Shown: positions 8,301 to 16,590 of the stretch, piece by piece | Layout: each line of letters opens with the position of its first letter | How positions within the stretch are numbered: the first letter of the stretch is position 1 | Assembly: GCF_002237645.1 (NCBI RefSeq) | Contig: NZ_MJUZ01000049.1 | Location: forward strand, 62,001-126,000 | Direction: 5' to 3' | DNA from: Desulfovibrio sp. MES5 | Lineage (GTDB): Bacteria > Desulfobacterota > Desulfovibrionia > Desulfovibrionales > Desulfovibrionaceae | Length of the DNA: 64,000 nt | The notes under the pieces: model-generated | Told to the model about the DNA's origin: nothing | Databases searched by the model: none | The model's input: only the letters and a program-made list of their open reading frames with translations | Made by a program: the position numbers and the translations under genes

Positions 8301-8756
8301 ATGTTGAAAAAGTTTGTGGCCTTTGTGTTTGTTATGCTTCTGGCCATGCCGGCTCTGGCGGAAGAGCTGAACACCAAATATTTTACTGTCTCTGTTCCCG
8401 AAGGCTGGAAGGTCATCATGCCTCCCACTGAAAAGCAGGGCACCACCAGCGCCATCTTCGCCAATTCCGCCGGGGATGCCTCCGTGACTTTTGTGATCGG
8501 CCCTAACAGCGGCGCAGATACCAAAACCATTGCGGACATGTTTGCCAAACAGTTCAAGTCCACCAAGCCTCCTGTTGAAAAGGGCGGTCAGTATACTTTC
8601 ACCTTTGCGCAGCAGGACATCACGAGCCAGGCGTGGGTCGCCTCTCAGGGCGACGTGTTCATGATCACGGTTATGGCTGGCGACCGCAAATCTGCTGCGG
8701 CTTTTGTGAAAAAGCACGTCAAGAGCGCCGATTATCCCGCATTGCTGCCCAAATAA
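8301..8756 (+). CDS. Small exported protein, paralogue of the product at 28245
   Basis: 151 aa. Residues 1-20 form a signal peptide (MLKKFVAFVFVMLLAMPALA, cleavage after ALA). The mature part begins EELNTKYFTVSVPEGWKV and ends in a Lys-rich KKHVKSADYPALLPK. The pattern 'TKYFTV.VPEGW...' recurs in the minus-strand product at 28245 (TKYYSIELPADW), which also ends in a YKALVP-type tail, so the two are paralogues. I do not recognise a named family with certainty. GAGGAG precedes ATG 8301; the longer in-frame ORF from 8238 has no signal. A strong terminator follows. Confidence 0.85.
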   Translation: MLKKFVAFVFVMLLAMPALAEELNTKYFTVSVPEGWKVIMPPTEKQGTTSAIFANSAGDASVTFVIGPNSGADTKTIADMFAKQFKSTKPPVEKGGQYTFTFAQQDITSQAWVASQGDVFMITVMAGDRKSAAAFVKKHVKSADYPALLPK

Positions 8757-8774
8757 ATTTCGTCTGTTTTGACG

Positions 8775-8811
8775 AAAAAACGGCCATGTCATCTGCGACA
8801 TGGCCGTTTTT
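8775..8811 (+). terminator. Terminator after the small exported protein
   Basis: Stem of AAAAACGGCCATGTC and GACATGGCCGTTTTT with a 6-nt loop; runs of A and T on the two sides would let it act in both directions. Confidence 0.9.
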
Positions 8812-8850
8812 CATTTATGGCGTCACAAACGCCAGTCTTCATATCTGATC

Positions 8851-9025
8851 AGAGCATTTTACGAATGAAATGAGTTCACTGCTCTAAAAGGATTTTCCTG
8901 ACAATTCTTTCCTCGAGATGCGATTCAGACGCTACGTCACGATGTTGCGCACTGCATTCTCGTGCAGCGGTAGAGCAATAAAGGTTTTAGAGGGTGGGGG
9001 CCCCTCCCCCACAAAGCATTTCAAA
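8851..9025 (-). repeat. Mixed repeat block: AGAGCA hairpin plus deleted family A element
   Basis: 8851-8886 has AGAGCATTTT...CTGCTCT. 8983-9025 is the family A element in minus orientation (read on that strand: TTTGAAATGCTTTGTGGGGG, then AGGGGCCCCCACCC, CTCTAAAAC) with the central CCTTTTGCAAAAGG hairpin missing. It lies 60 bp 3' of the minus-strand glycosyltransferase, again oriented like the preceding gene. Confidence 0.65.
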
Positions 9026-9084
9026 GACAAAATACTCCGGCAGGCGGAACCGTTGCCGCCGAAGGCTTCAGGACTTGAATCGCC

Positions 9085-10053
9085 CTAGCCGTGGCCGCAA
9101 TCCTGCCATATTTTTTTAAGGTACATAATCAACTTTGGATCAAATGCGCTGGCCTTTCCGTACTTTACTATTTTGTTGTCCAGCAGCCTCTTGCTGCGCA
9201 CAAGCGCTTCCCGCACCGGATTATACGCCGGGTCTTCCTCAACTGTTACTTCATGGTTCTGGTTCACATCCACGACCCGGTACCGCCTGGGCGTTTTCCA
9301 GTGGCGTATGCACAGGTCGAACAGAAAGCAGTTTACGTTGAAAAGCCCCAAACCGCCGTCACTGGCCACAAAAAGTTCGGAGTGTTCCTTGTGTTTATTC
9401 AGGTCGGTCTTGCCGTAATCGGTAACGTTATCGACGCCAAAATCCGTAAAATAAGATGCGGAGTAATAGTAGTACTGGGGCAAGTCGGCGCAAACCATAC
9501 GCACGCCATAGTCGCCGTCTTCCGCGCCATAAAGCCCGTAGTCTTCGTTCCAGACTCCGAGAACATCCGATACTATCTTGGGAACCAGTATGCACTGGCC
9601 CTGCAGGTTAGTCAGGCAAATACCCAGTCGCCCGTCAGGAGTCTCCAGCCCACCGGGGTTCATGTGCATCTGCTCCGTGTTATGGCAGGGCCCAAGGGTA
9701 GAAAAGGGTTTTCCGTGCCGCCACAGGGCAAAAAGTCTTTCCAGCCAGTCTGGCCCCGTAACGCAGATGTCATTGTCGAGCTTCATGTAATAGGGGGCGT
9801 CCACGGCGTCCCAGCCGATATTGCAGGCGCACGCTATCCCCATATTTTGCGGCAAAAGAAAAAGATTATCGATGATTCCATCAGATTTAAACTGACGCAG
9901 ACGTTCACGCAACTCCGGCGAGCTGCCATTGTCCACCACAGTCACTGTATACGGAATTGCAGAGCTGGTCTTACGCAGAGCAAGAATAGTTTTTTGCGTC
10001 AAAAGAGGCCTGTGGAATACGGGAATTGTTATATTCACAAGAGGAGAAGACAC
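9085..10053 (-). CDS. Family 2 glycosyltransferase
   Basis: 322 aa if started at GTG 10053, which has a near-perfect AAGGAAGGAG 5 bp upstream; in-frame ATGs farther out (10107, 10083) lack such a site. GT-A fold signs: NITIPVFHRP at the N-terminus, VTVVDNGSSPELRERL, the LPQNMGIACACNIGWD region, and the nucleotide-sugar/metal motif MKLDNDICV. A later NEDYGLYGAEDGDYGVR block resembles the acceptor/base region of GT2 enzymes. It probably modifies a surface polysaccharide or protein; donor and acceptor are unknown. No glycan-cluster neighbours are present. Confidence 0.85.
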   Translation of the reverse strand: MSSPLVNITIPVFHRPLLTQKTILALRKTSSAIPYTVTVVDNGSSPELRERLRQFKSDGIIDNLFLLPQNMGIACACNIGWDAVDAPYYMKLDNDICVTGPDWLERLFALWRHGKPFSTLGPCHNTEQMHMNPGGLETPDGRLGICLTNLQGQCILVPKIVSDVLGVWNEDYGLYGAEDGDYGVRMVCADLPQYYYYSASYFTDFGVDNVTDYGKTDLNKHKEHSELFVASDGGLGLFNVNCFLFDLCIRHWKTPRRYRVVDVNQNHEVTVEEDPAYNPVREALVRSKRLLDNKIVKYGKASAFDPKLIMYLKKIWQDCGHG

Positions 10054-10526
10054 GTTTACTCCTTCCTTTTGACTGCCGTCCATACTGTATCCAACCAAAT
10101 CAGTCATATGACGAACTTGGACAGAGACATCGTTTTTTCCAGCGGACAAACCCTGCGCAGCCCCGGCACCCCGGCATGGAGCTGCGGCTATTCTTCACCC
10201 GAAAGCAGACTTACCTGAGACACAGCACGGCCTGCGGTTCCCTTGTCTTCACATTGATTAACGCGAGCAGCCTGAGCCTGCCGTCAGGATAGATAGTGAC
10301 AATAAACCCTCTTAACTCCCATAGCCACCCTGCCGCAAAAGCGCAAGCGGCCCCCTCAAAAAATGCGCTAAGACCTGCAATGGCAGCACCATAGGATCAT
10401 CTGCATCCAGATGAGCGCCCACAATGTTCTTGCTACTTTTTATTTTTTTGTGCTACATACGGCCCAAGCAACATGATGCCGTCAAACATTGTCCACGGTC
10501 AAAAAACTCAACGGAAGGATACGATT
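10054..10526. other. Divergent intergenic region upstream of nikK
   Basis: About 470 bp without a credible gene. It must contain the promoters of the glycosyltransferase and the nickel transporter operon. I looked for an inverted-repeat NikR operator and found no convincing one. Confidence 0.5.
10430..10459 (+). promoter_or_regulatory. Candidate sigma-70 promoter for the nickel transporter operon
   Basis: TTGCTA and TACATA separated by 18 bp of T-rich sequence, about 70 bp before the nikK start. Weak matches; position is reasonable. Confidence 0.4.
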
Positions 10527-11297
10527 ATGTGGAAGTTCTGCTGCGCGTGCTTGGCCCTTGCACTTTTTTGGGGGACCCAGGCTCAGGCCCATTTTGGCAT
10601 GGTCATTCCTTCCACCCCCACTATCACGGACAAAAAAGAATCTCCGCTCAAACTGGACATAGCCTTTGCTCACCCTATGGAACTGCAAGGCATGCCCATG
10701 GCGGAGCCCAAGGCCTTCACCGTTACTCATGACGGCGCGACCGAGGATATCAAAAGCCTGCTCAAGCCCGCCACCATTATGGGCAACAAAGCCTGGACAG
10801 CCTCATACGCCATCAAGAAGCCCGGCGTCTATCAGTTCGCTGTTGAGCCGCAGCCCTATTTTGAACCCGCCGAAGACTGCTTCATCATCCACTATACCAA
10901 GACCGTAGTAGCCGCTTTTGGCGAAGAGGAAAACTGGGGGCAGCCGCTGGGCCTCAAGACCGAGATCGTTCCTCTTGCACGCCCCTTCGCCAACTACGCT
11001 GGCAATGTTTTTCAGGGCCAGGTGCTGCTTAACGGCAAGCCCGTTCCAGGCGCGGAGGTCGAGGTTGAAAGCTACAACAAGGGCAAGGGCCATACCGCCC
11101 CCAACGAATATTACGTCACCCAGGTAGTCAGGGCCGACCAGAATGGCGTGTTCACGTATGGCGTGCCCTGGGCTGGCTGGTGGGGCTTTGCCGCCCTGAA
11201 TACGGCGGAAGAAAAAATGAACTATGAGGGCGAAGCCAAATCCGTTGAGCTGGGCGCTGTTATCTGGGTCAACTTTGTGGCTCCCCGCACAAAATAA
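10527..11297 (+). CDS. nikK: Periplasmic nickel/cobalt transport accessory protein (NikK, DUF4198)
   Basis: 256-aa exported protein. Signal peptide MWKFCCACLALALFWGTQAQA is followed by HFGMVIPSTPTI, placing a histidine at the mature N-terminus as is usual for this family. The DUF4198 body includes AFAHPMELQGMPM and an Ig-like segment GQVLLNGKPVPGAEVEVE. NikK proteins assist nickel uptake by ECF transporters in the periplasm and are known mainly from delta-proteobacteria. First gene of a five-gene cluster. Start 10527 has GGAAGGA upstream; the 18 residues available farther upstream lack a signal. Confidence 0.85.
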   Translation: MWKFCCACLALALFWGTQAQAHFGMVIPSTPTITDKKESPLKLDIAFAHPMELQGMPMAEPKAFTVTHDGATEDIKSLLKPATIMGNKAWTASYAIKKPGVYQFAVEPQPYFEPAEDCFIIHYTKTVVAAFGEEENWGQPLGLKTEIVPLARPFANYAGNVFQGQVLLNGKPVPGAEVEVESYNKGKGHTAPNEYYVTQVVRADQNGVFTYGVPWAGWWGFAALNTAEEKMNYEGEAKSVELGAVIWVNFVAPRTK

Positions 11298-11442
11298 AAA
11301 ACGGCTGAACATTGCGGCGCAGGTGCGCGCCTGCACATGCGCCAGTACTTGAGGGCATCCGCCCACCCTGCCGCCGGGCAATTTCAAAGGGTGACTGCCC
11401 CATGCCGCAGGAATGCAACAGGGAACTCGTGTGAAACGCGCA

Positions 11443-11481
11443 ATCCGGCCCCATACCGTTCGCCACGGCATGGGGCCGGAT
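11443..11481 (+). promoter_or_regulatory. Perfect hairpin in the nikK-cbiM gap
   Basis: Twelve-bp arms ATCCGGCCCCAT/ATGGGGCCGGAT with a 15-nt loop, no T tract. It sits in a 263-bp gap inside an otherwise tight operon and is followed by a short direct repeat AGCTTACTGT. Likely an mRNA processing or stability element that uncouples nikK from cbiM levels. Confidence 0.55.
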
Positions 11482-11560
11482 TACGAAAGCTTACTGTAAA
11501 AGCTTACTGTGAAACTTCAGGAATGCGCCCATAGCCGACGCTCCAGCATAAGGATGACCC

Positions 11561-12193
11561 ATGCATATTGCCGAAGGTGTTCTGTCCCCTCCCGTTCTGG
11601 CCGCAGGCTATGCTCTGACGGCCGTGGGCACGGCCCTTGGCCTGCGCCGCCTGGACTATGACAAGCTCATGACTGTGGCCATTCTGGCCGCAACCTTTTT
11701 TGTGGGTTCGCTCATACATGTTCCCATCGGCCCTTCCAGCGCGCACCTTATCCTCAACGGTCTTCTGGGCGTACTGCTGGGATGGGCGATCTTTCCCGCC
11801 ATTCTGGCCGCCCTTGCCTTGCAGGCGCTGCTCTTTCAGTACGGCGGCCTCGTTGTTTTGGGCGTCAATACGTTCACCATGGGCTTTTCAGGGCTTGTGG
11901 CCTGGTACGTTTTCCGCAGCCTCGTTCGTCTCTGGCCGGGCGTGAAGGGTTTACGTGTCGCGGCCTTTTGCGGGGGAGCCATCGGCGTGCTGGGCGCAGG
12001 CCTGCTCACCGCCCTGGCCCTGGCGTGGAGCAATGAGGGCTTTCTCACCGCCGCACGGCTCATTTTTCTGGCTCACCTGCCTGTCATGCTGGTTGAAGGG
12101 CTCATCACAATGTTTACCGTTGGCTTTATTGCCCGCGTCCGCCCGGAAATGCTGCACATTTCCAGCGCCGCAATCCAGCCGGGCCAGGCCTGA
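11561..12193 (+). CDS. cbiM: Nickel/cobalt ECF transporter substrate-binding membrane protein CbiM/NikM
   Basis: 210 aa, about six to seven helices. It begins with the diagnostic MHIAEG, whose N-terminal amine and His2 coordinate the metal in CbiM/NikM structures, and contains VPIGPSSAHLILNGLLG and VNTFTMGF. This is the S component that captures Ni2+ or Co2+. The accessory genes nikK and nikL around it, and the absence of a cbiN, favour nickel. AAGGATGACCC precedes the start. Confidence 0.93.
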   Translation: MHIAEGVLSPPVLAAGYALTAVGTALGLRRLDYDKLMTVAILAATFFVGSLIHVPIGPSSAHLILNGLLGVLLGWAIFPAILAALALQALLFQYGGLVVLGVNTFTMGFSGLVAWYVFRSLVRLWPGVKGLRVAAFCGGAIGVLGAGLLTALALAWSNEGFLTAARLIFLAHLPVMLVEGLITMFTVGFIARVRPEMLHISSAAIQPGQA

Positions 12194-12213
12194 GCAGCCG
12201 GAAAGGAGTTTTC

Positions 12214-13020
12214 ATGTTCCTTCTCAATGCCGCTTCATTCCGGATAGTCCGCGCAAAATGGGCTGGCCGTACCCCCCCCGGCTGCCTGCCGTTGCAGCGC
12301 CCTCTTGGCCGATCGCTGCCATTGTCCGCGTCTCTGGCCGTTCTGCTGCTTGCCGCAGCGCTCCTGCTTGCGCTTCAGACTCCTGCTCTGGCGCACCGGG
12401 TGAATATCTTCGCCTGGACCGAAGGGCCGCTGGTTGCCGTCAAATGCGGCTTCAGCGGGGGCAACAGCGTGAGGAACGGAGAGGTCACGGTATACGATGC
12501 GGCTGGCGGAGAAGTTTTGCTCACTGGCCGGACAGACGCGGAAGGACTTTTTCGCTTTGATATTCCGCCCAAAGGACGGGAGCACGGCCTGCGCATACGT
12601 ATCAATGCTGGTGAAGGGCATCAGAACGAGTGGCAGATGGAAGCGGCCGAACTGGCGCAGGCTCCCGCCGCGGCTTCGCCTGCGCCCCATAATGCCGAAA
12701 CCACGGCCAGTACAGCGGCGAAAAACACCGGCGGCCACATCGCCGCGCCGCTGGCCGCAAGCACGGGGCAACCCGACGCCACAAAAATCTCTGGTTCCGG
12801 CCCGGTAAGCGCTGTAGAAGTTCAGGCCATTGTGGATGCCGCTCTTGAGGCGCAGGAGGCAAGATTCTCCGCCCTGCTGGACTCCCGCCTGTCCCCCGTG
12901 CGGCGGCAGCTGGCCGAAATGCGCACAGACGAACCGGGCATACGAGAAATCGTGGGCGGTATGGGCTGGTTTGTGGGGCTGGCCGGACTGGCCCTTTACT
13001 TCCGTTCCCGACGGCGGTAA
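12214..13020 (+). CDS. nikL: Nickel transport accessory membrane protein NikL
   Basis: 268 aa. A long N-terminal leader ends in a hydrophobic segment ALAHRVNIFAW, giving another exposed His after ALA, then an Ig-like periplasmic domain (GNSVRNGEVTVYDAAGGEVL...DAEGLFRFDIP), an Ala/Pro/Thr-rich linker (~150-195), and a C-terminal helix GMGWFVGLAGLALYFRSRRR. This layout is that of NikL/CbiL subunits of nickel ECF systems. Placed 20 bp after cbiM with AAAGGAG before its ATG. The first ~45 residues are unusually Arg/Pro-rich for a signal sequence, so the real start may be internal. Confidence 0.82.
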   Translation: MFLLNAASFRIVRAKWAGRTPPGCLPLQRPLGRSLPLSASLAVLLLAAALLLALQTPALAHRVNIFAWTEGPLVAVKCGFSGGNSVRNGEVTVYDAAGGEVLLTGRTDAEGLFRFDIPPKGREHGLRIRINAGEGHQNEWQMEAAELAQAPAAASPAPHNAETTASTAAKNTGGHIAAPLAASTGQPDATKISGSGPVSAVEVQAIVDAALEAQEARFSALLDSRLSPVRRQLAEMRTDEPGIREIVGGMGWFVGLAGLALYFRSRRR

Positions 13021-13028
13021 CTGTCGGC

Positions 13029-13793
13029 ATGTTTGACCAACCCTTTGTACGCCCTTCGGCCATACAGCGCATTGACCCGCGTGTGCGTATGGCCCTTGCC
13101 GCGCTGACCGCGTTGTGCCTTTCGATGCTGCAGGACGTAACGGCCAGCTGCGCGGGGCTTGGTCTGGGTCTGACGTTGCTGATACTGGCCCGTCCGCCCC
13201 TGCTGCCGCTGTTGCGTCGTCTGGCGGTGGTCAACATGTTTGCGGCCTTTTTGTGGTGCGTTACCCCACTGACCATGCCCGGACAGGAAGTGGCGCGGTG
13301 GGGCTTCATAGGCTTGAGCGCCGAGGGACTGCATCTGGCCCTGCTGGTCACCATCAAGTCCAATGCCATTGTCTGTGTTTTTCTGGCCCTTGTGGCCACA
13401 ATGGACACGCCAACGGCAGGGCATGCCCTTGAACGCCTGCACTGCCCGCGCAAGCTGGTGTTTCTTTTTCTGTTCACTGCCCGGCAGGTGCACGATATCG
13501 CGCAGCAGTGGCAGTGCTTGAGCGTTGCCGCACGGCTACGCGGCTTTCGCCCGCGCACCGGCATGCACACATACCGCACAGTGGCTTCTTTGTTGGGATT
13601 GTTGCTGGTACGCAGCTACGAACGTTCACAACGAGTGCGCGAAGCCATGCTGCTGCGGGGATTTTCGGGCCAGTTCCGTTCTGTGACGGTATTTAAGGCG
13701 CGTCCCGTGGACGGCCTTTTTGCCCTGTTGATGCTGCTCTGCCTTGCAGGACTTGTGCTTATGGAATACCGGGATCAAATGTATGGACTGTAA
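13029..13793 (+). CDS. cbiQ: ECF transporter transmembrane component CbiQ/NikQ
   Basis: 254-aa membrane protein, the T component linking the ATPase to CbiM. It has the N-terminal PSAIQRIDPRVRMALAALTA block and the two cytoplasmic coupling motifs with Ala-Arg-Gly-like signatures, here VAARLRGF and REAMLLRGF. It starts 8 bp after nikL and its 3' end overlaps cbiO by 11 bp, implying translational coupling. Confidence 0.9.
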   Translation: MFDQPFVRPSAIQRIDPRVRMALAALTALCLSMLQDVTASCAGLGLGLTLLILARPPLLPLLRRLAVVNMFAAFLWCVTPLTMPGQEVARWGFIGLSAEGLHLALLVTIKSNAIVCVFLALVATMDTPTAGHALERLHCPRKLVFLFLFTARQVHDIAQQWQCLSVAARLRGFRPRTGMHTYRTVASLLGLLLVRSYERSQRVREAMLLRGFSGQFRSVTVFKARPVDGLFALLMLLCLAGLVLMEYRDQMYGL

Positions 13794-14526
13794 TACAGAA
13801 AAAAACTGCATCTTCAGCCTCGAGAACATTCATTTTCATTATGAACGGGACGGCAAGATCCGCCAGGTGCTCCAAGGGGTTGATCTGGCCCTTCTGCCGG
13901 AGCAGCATATCGGCTTTTATGGCCCCAACGGCAGCGGCAAAACGACGCTTTTCCGCTGTATTACAGGTCTGATAACCCCGCAGCAGGGCTGTGTGCGTTT
14001 TCATGGCCGTGAAATGCGCGCCGAAAAAGACTTTCACAGCCTGCGCTGCGCCGTGGGTTTTGTGCTGCAGCATGCCGAAGACCAGCTGTTCTTTCCCTCC
14101 GTGCTCGAAGATGTGGCCTTTGGGCCGCTGAACCTGGGGCTGTCGCCCGAAGCCGCTCGCGAGCGGGCGCATGAAACCCTGCGCAACCTCGGCCTGGACG
14201 GTTTTGAAAACCGCCTTACCCACCGGCTTTCAGGCGGCGAAAAAAAACTGGTGTCCCTCGCGGCAGTGCTGGCCATGCGGCCCGAAGCCCTGCTGCTTGA
14301 TGAACCCACCAACGGTCTTGATAATGAGGCCCGCGAACGCATCATTGATATTTTGCAAAAGCTCCCCACCGCCCGCATCACCATCTCGCATGACTGGGAC
14401 TTTCTCGCCCGCGTATCCACCACCTATCTGACGCTTGCTCATGGCCGCCTTAACGCCTGCGCCCCCAGTTTCAGCCACACGCACGCCCATGCCCATCCTT
14501 TGGGCGACGAACCCCACGCCCATTAG
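13783..14526 (+). CDS. cbiO: ECF transporter ATPase CbiO/NikO with His-rich tail
   Basis: 247-aa ABC ATPase energising nickel/cobalt uptake. Walker A GPNGSGKTT, Q-loop VLQHAEDQLF (typical of CbiO), signature LSGGEKK and Walker B ALLLDEPTNGLD are all intact. The last 20 residues form a histidine-rich tail (THAHAHPLGDEPHAH) that could bind nickel at the cytoplasmic side. The ATG at 13783 overlaps the end of cbiQ; a start at 13744 is possible but would add 13 unconserved residues. Confidence 0.92.
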   Translation: MDCNTEKNCIFSLENIHFHYERDGKIRQVLQGVDLALLPEQHIGFYGPNGSGKTTLFRCITGLITPQQGCVRFHGREMRAEKDFHSLRCAVGFVLQHAEDQLFFPSVLEDVAFGPLNLGLSPEAARERAHETLRNLGLDGFENRLTHRLSGGEKKLVSLAAVLAMRPEALLLDEPTNGLDNEARERIIDILQKLPTARITISHDWDFLARVSTTYLTLAHGRLNACAPSFSHTHAHAHPLGDEPHAH

Positions 14527-14552
14527 AGCAACGATATTTTGAATATTTTGTA

Positions 14553-14610
14553 GAAGAGGGACCCTTTTGCAAAAGGGTCCCTCTTCCACGTCCCCACCCC
14601 CCAAAATCTT
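14553..14610 (+). repeat. Family A hairpin repeat, 3' of cbiO
   Basis: A perfect 34-bp palindrome (GAAGAGGGACCC, TTTTGCAAAA, GGGTCCCTCTTC) followed by the family's CACGTCCCCACCCCCC tail. It begins 27 bp after the cbiO stop in the same orientation. The remainder of the gap to 15100 has the CTGATCTG...TTATCTGCTCT trailer found with other copies, and otherwise nothing coding. Confidence 0.85.
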
Positions 14611-15103
14611 TATCCTGTCTGTAATATTTCAGGGCCTTTACTGATCTGGTGCGAGGATCAAGCGACAGCGCCTTCCAGGCCTCACGCCATCTCAATTTAT
14701 CTGCTCTGAAAGCGTGTACGTGACACCGCGCTGGCTGCTGCAAGCGGGCGCTCTTTGTGGAGACTCAAGTGTGGATTGTCCGGCCCGCACCGCACAGGCA
14801 AGCAGCAGCGAGGCTTCAGCCGGTGGTTCGCTGGCGCTGCGGGCATAGCCTTGACTGCGGCCCGGCGGCATGATCAGTCAGAGACGCCGCAGAAGAGTTT
14901 ATCAACAATATTATGTAATAATACTATAATGTTCCACGCCAACACCAGATTTTATTCCGGCATGGCTCAGGGGTTCCAGATGGCTCAACACAGGAGCCCC
15001 CAATAGTTTTTTTACTAATCACATCTTCCAAACCCGGTGCTGCCTGTCAGTACTAGATTTCCTTGCTGGTATAAGATAATTTTCCAAAGGCACAATTCAC
15101 CTT

Positions 15104-15112
15104 TGATATAAT
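15104..15112 (+). promoter_or_regulatory. Extended -10 promoter of the diguanylate cyclase gene
   Basis: TGATATAAT is a perfect extended -10; a poor -35 (TTCCAA) lies 19 bp upstream. It is about 104 bp before the ATG. Confidence 0.55.
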
Positions 15113-15215
15113 TCGCGTACTTCCCGAGCAGTGTCAGCTCTGGCCAGCCTGCAACTGAAAACTCGCCCATTCCGTTCGCCTTTTTTTGCGAAGAGACGAC
15201 AGCAAAGGCTTTTTT

Positions 15216-16580
15216 ATGTCAAAACTGCCAAATATTGGCCCTCAATTTATTCAAACTGAAACACGCGACCCCATATGGGAATGGCATATCCCTTCCGACA
15301 GCCTCTACCTGAGCGCCGGGGCAATCAAGCTGTTGCAATTTGAGGAGCATGTGCCGCGCAGCATGAAGGATTTTCTGAGCCATTGTCCCCTGGAGGGGCT
15401 GGTGCCCTACCTCGAATCGGTGGAAAAAATCCTTAATGGTTCGCAAGGCCCTTTTCTTGAGCTTATTTACATGCTGGGCAAATTTATGGTGCGAGCCCAG
15501 ATGACGGTTTTACAGCGCGACGTCTTTGGCCGCGGCACCATTGTGGTGGGCGCCCTGGCCGCCATTGACAGGCAAAAAATCGAACCGACCTTTACGCCTG
15601 TCCTGAACAGCCGTTCCCTGATCAATCCCCCTGCCCCAAGCTCCGACGCAAGCCGTCTGTTGCTGGCCCTCAACGCTGCCAGTGACGGCCTCTGGGATTG
15701 GAACCCCATTGACGGCACCGTGTATTTCAGCCCGCGCTATCTTTCCATGTTGGGGTACACCGCCAGCGCCTTCCCCCAGGTGGTGGAGTCGTGGATCAGC
15801 AGGGTGCATCCCGATGACTATGAAAACATTGTGCCCATGCAGCTGCGCATTGTTGAAAGTCCCGAACACGGGGACAGTTTTGAATGCACGTACCGCTTTT
15901 TACGGGCTGACGGCACCTGGGCCTGGATACTGGGCCGCGGCTACGTGACCCAACGGAACGCCAGCGGCAGGGCCACCCGTATAGTGGGTCTGCACACCGA
16001 TGTCAGCGCAGGCCAGGGCGACCGGGCGCAGCTTGAAAACCTTGTGCGCAATGACCCGCTCACCGGCCTGCGCAGCCGCACCTACTATGGCATGACGGTT
16101 GAGAGGCTGGAGCAGCAAAAAATACGCCCTGTGGGCATTGTCGCCTGTGATATGGATGGGCTCAAGCTTATCAACGATTATCTCGGCCACCCCGAAGGCA
16201 GCAGGATGCTTTGCCAGGCCGCGCTTATTCTGCGCAGCAGCCTTTACGCCCCCGACTGCATAGCGCGTATGGGAGGGGACGAGTTTGTCGCCATATTGCC
16301 CGGCTGCACGCAGGAGCAGCTTGAAAAAGCCATTGTGCGCATCAACAAGGCCTTTGAAACGCACAATGCCGACCCGGACAACATCCCCATCCGTATGTCC
16401 CTCGGCGGCGCCTGTGCTGAAGATATGGGCACCTCTCTGGCCCAGCTTCTTGTAATGGCGGACCGCGACATGTTGCTTGGCAAACACAAGGAACGCATCC
16501 GATGGCGCAAGCACATAAAAAGCTGGATAGAAAAAAATACAAACAAGATTGTGCAGATAGAAGACTGCCGCTATATGTAG
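15216..16580 (+). CDS. PAS-GGDEF diguanylate cyclase
   Basis: 454 aa, no membrane segment. Residues ~1-130 are an unassigned sensory region, ~145-275 a PAS fold (SDGLWDWNPIDGTVYFSPRY, WISRVHPDD, then a PAC-like FRADGTWAWILGRG), and ~285-435 a GGDEF domain with the active-site RMGGDEF intact and the usual DPLTGLRSR start. It should make cyclic di-GMP in the cytoplasm in response to an unknown ligand or redox signal. The RxxD inhibitory site is absent (YAPD at that position), so product inhibition may be weak. The ATG at 15216 has only AAAGG nearby. Confidence 0.9.
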   Translation: MSKLPNIGPQFIQTETRDPIWEWHIPSDSLYLSAGAIKLLQFEEHVPRSMKDFLSHCPLEGLVPYLESVEKILNGSQGPFLELIYMLGKFMVRAQMTVLQRDVFGRGTIVVGALAAIDRQKIEPTFTPVLNSRSLINPPAPSSDASRLLLALNAASDGLWDWNPIDGTVYFSPRYLSMLGYTASAFPQVVESWISRVHPDDYENIVPMQLRIVESPEHGDSFECTYRFLRADGTWAWILGRGYVTQRNASGRATRIVGLHTDVSAGQGDRAQLENLVRNDPLTGLRSRTYYGMTVERLEQQKIRPVGIVACDMDGLKLINDYLGHPEGSRMLCQAALILRSSLYAPDCIARMGGDEFVAILPGCTQEQLEKAIVRINKAFETHNADPDNIPIRMSLGGACAEDMGTSLAQLLVMADRDMLLGKHKERIRWRKHIKSWIEKNTNKIVQIEDCRYM

Positions 16581-16590
16581 TCCCTGTCGC

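Noticed and set aside
10054-10526. A NikR operator upstream of the nickel transporter
   Set aside because: Searched for a paired GTGTTAC/GTAACAC-type or GTATGA-type repeat; only single weak half-sites were found.
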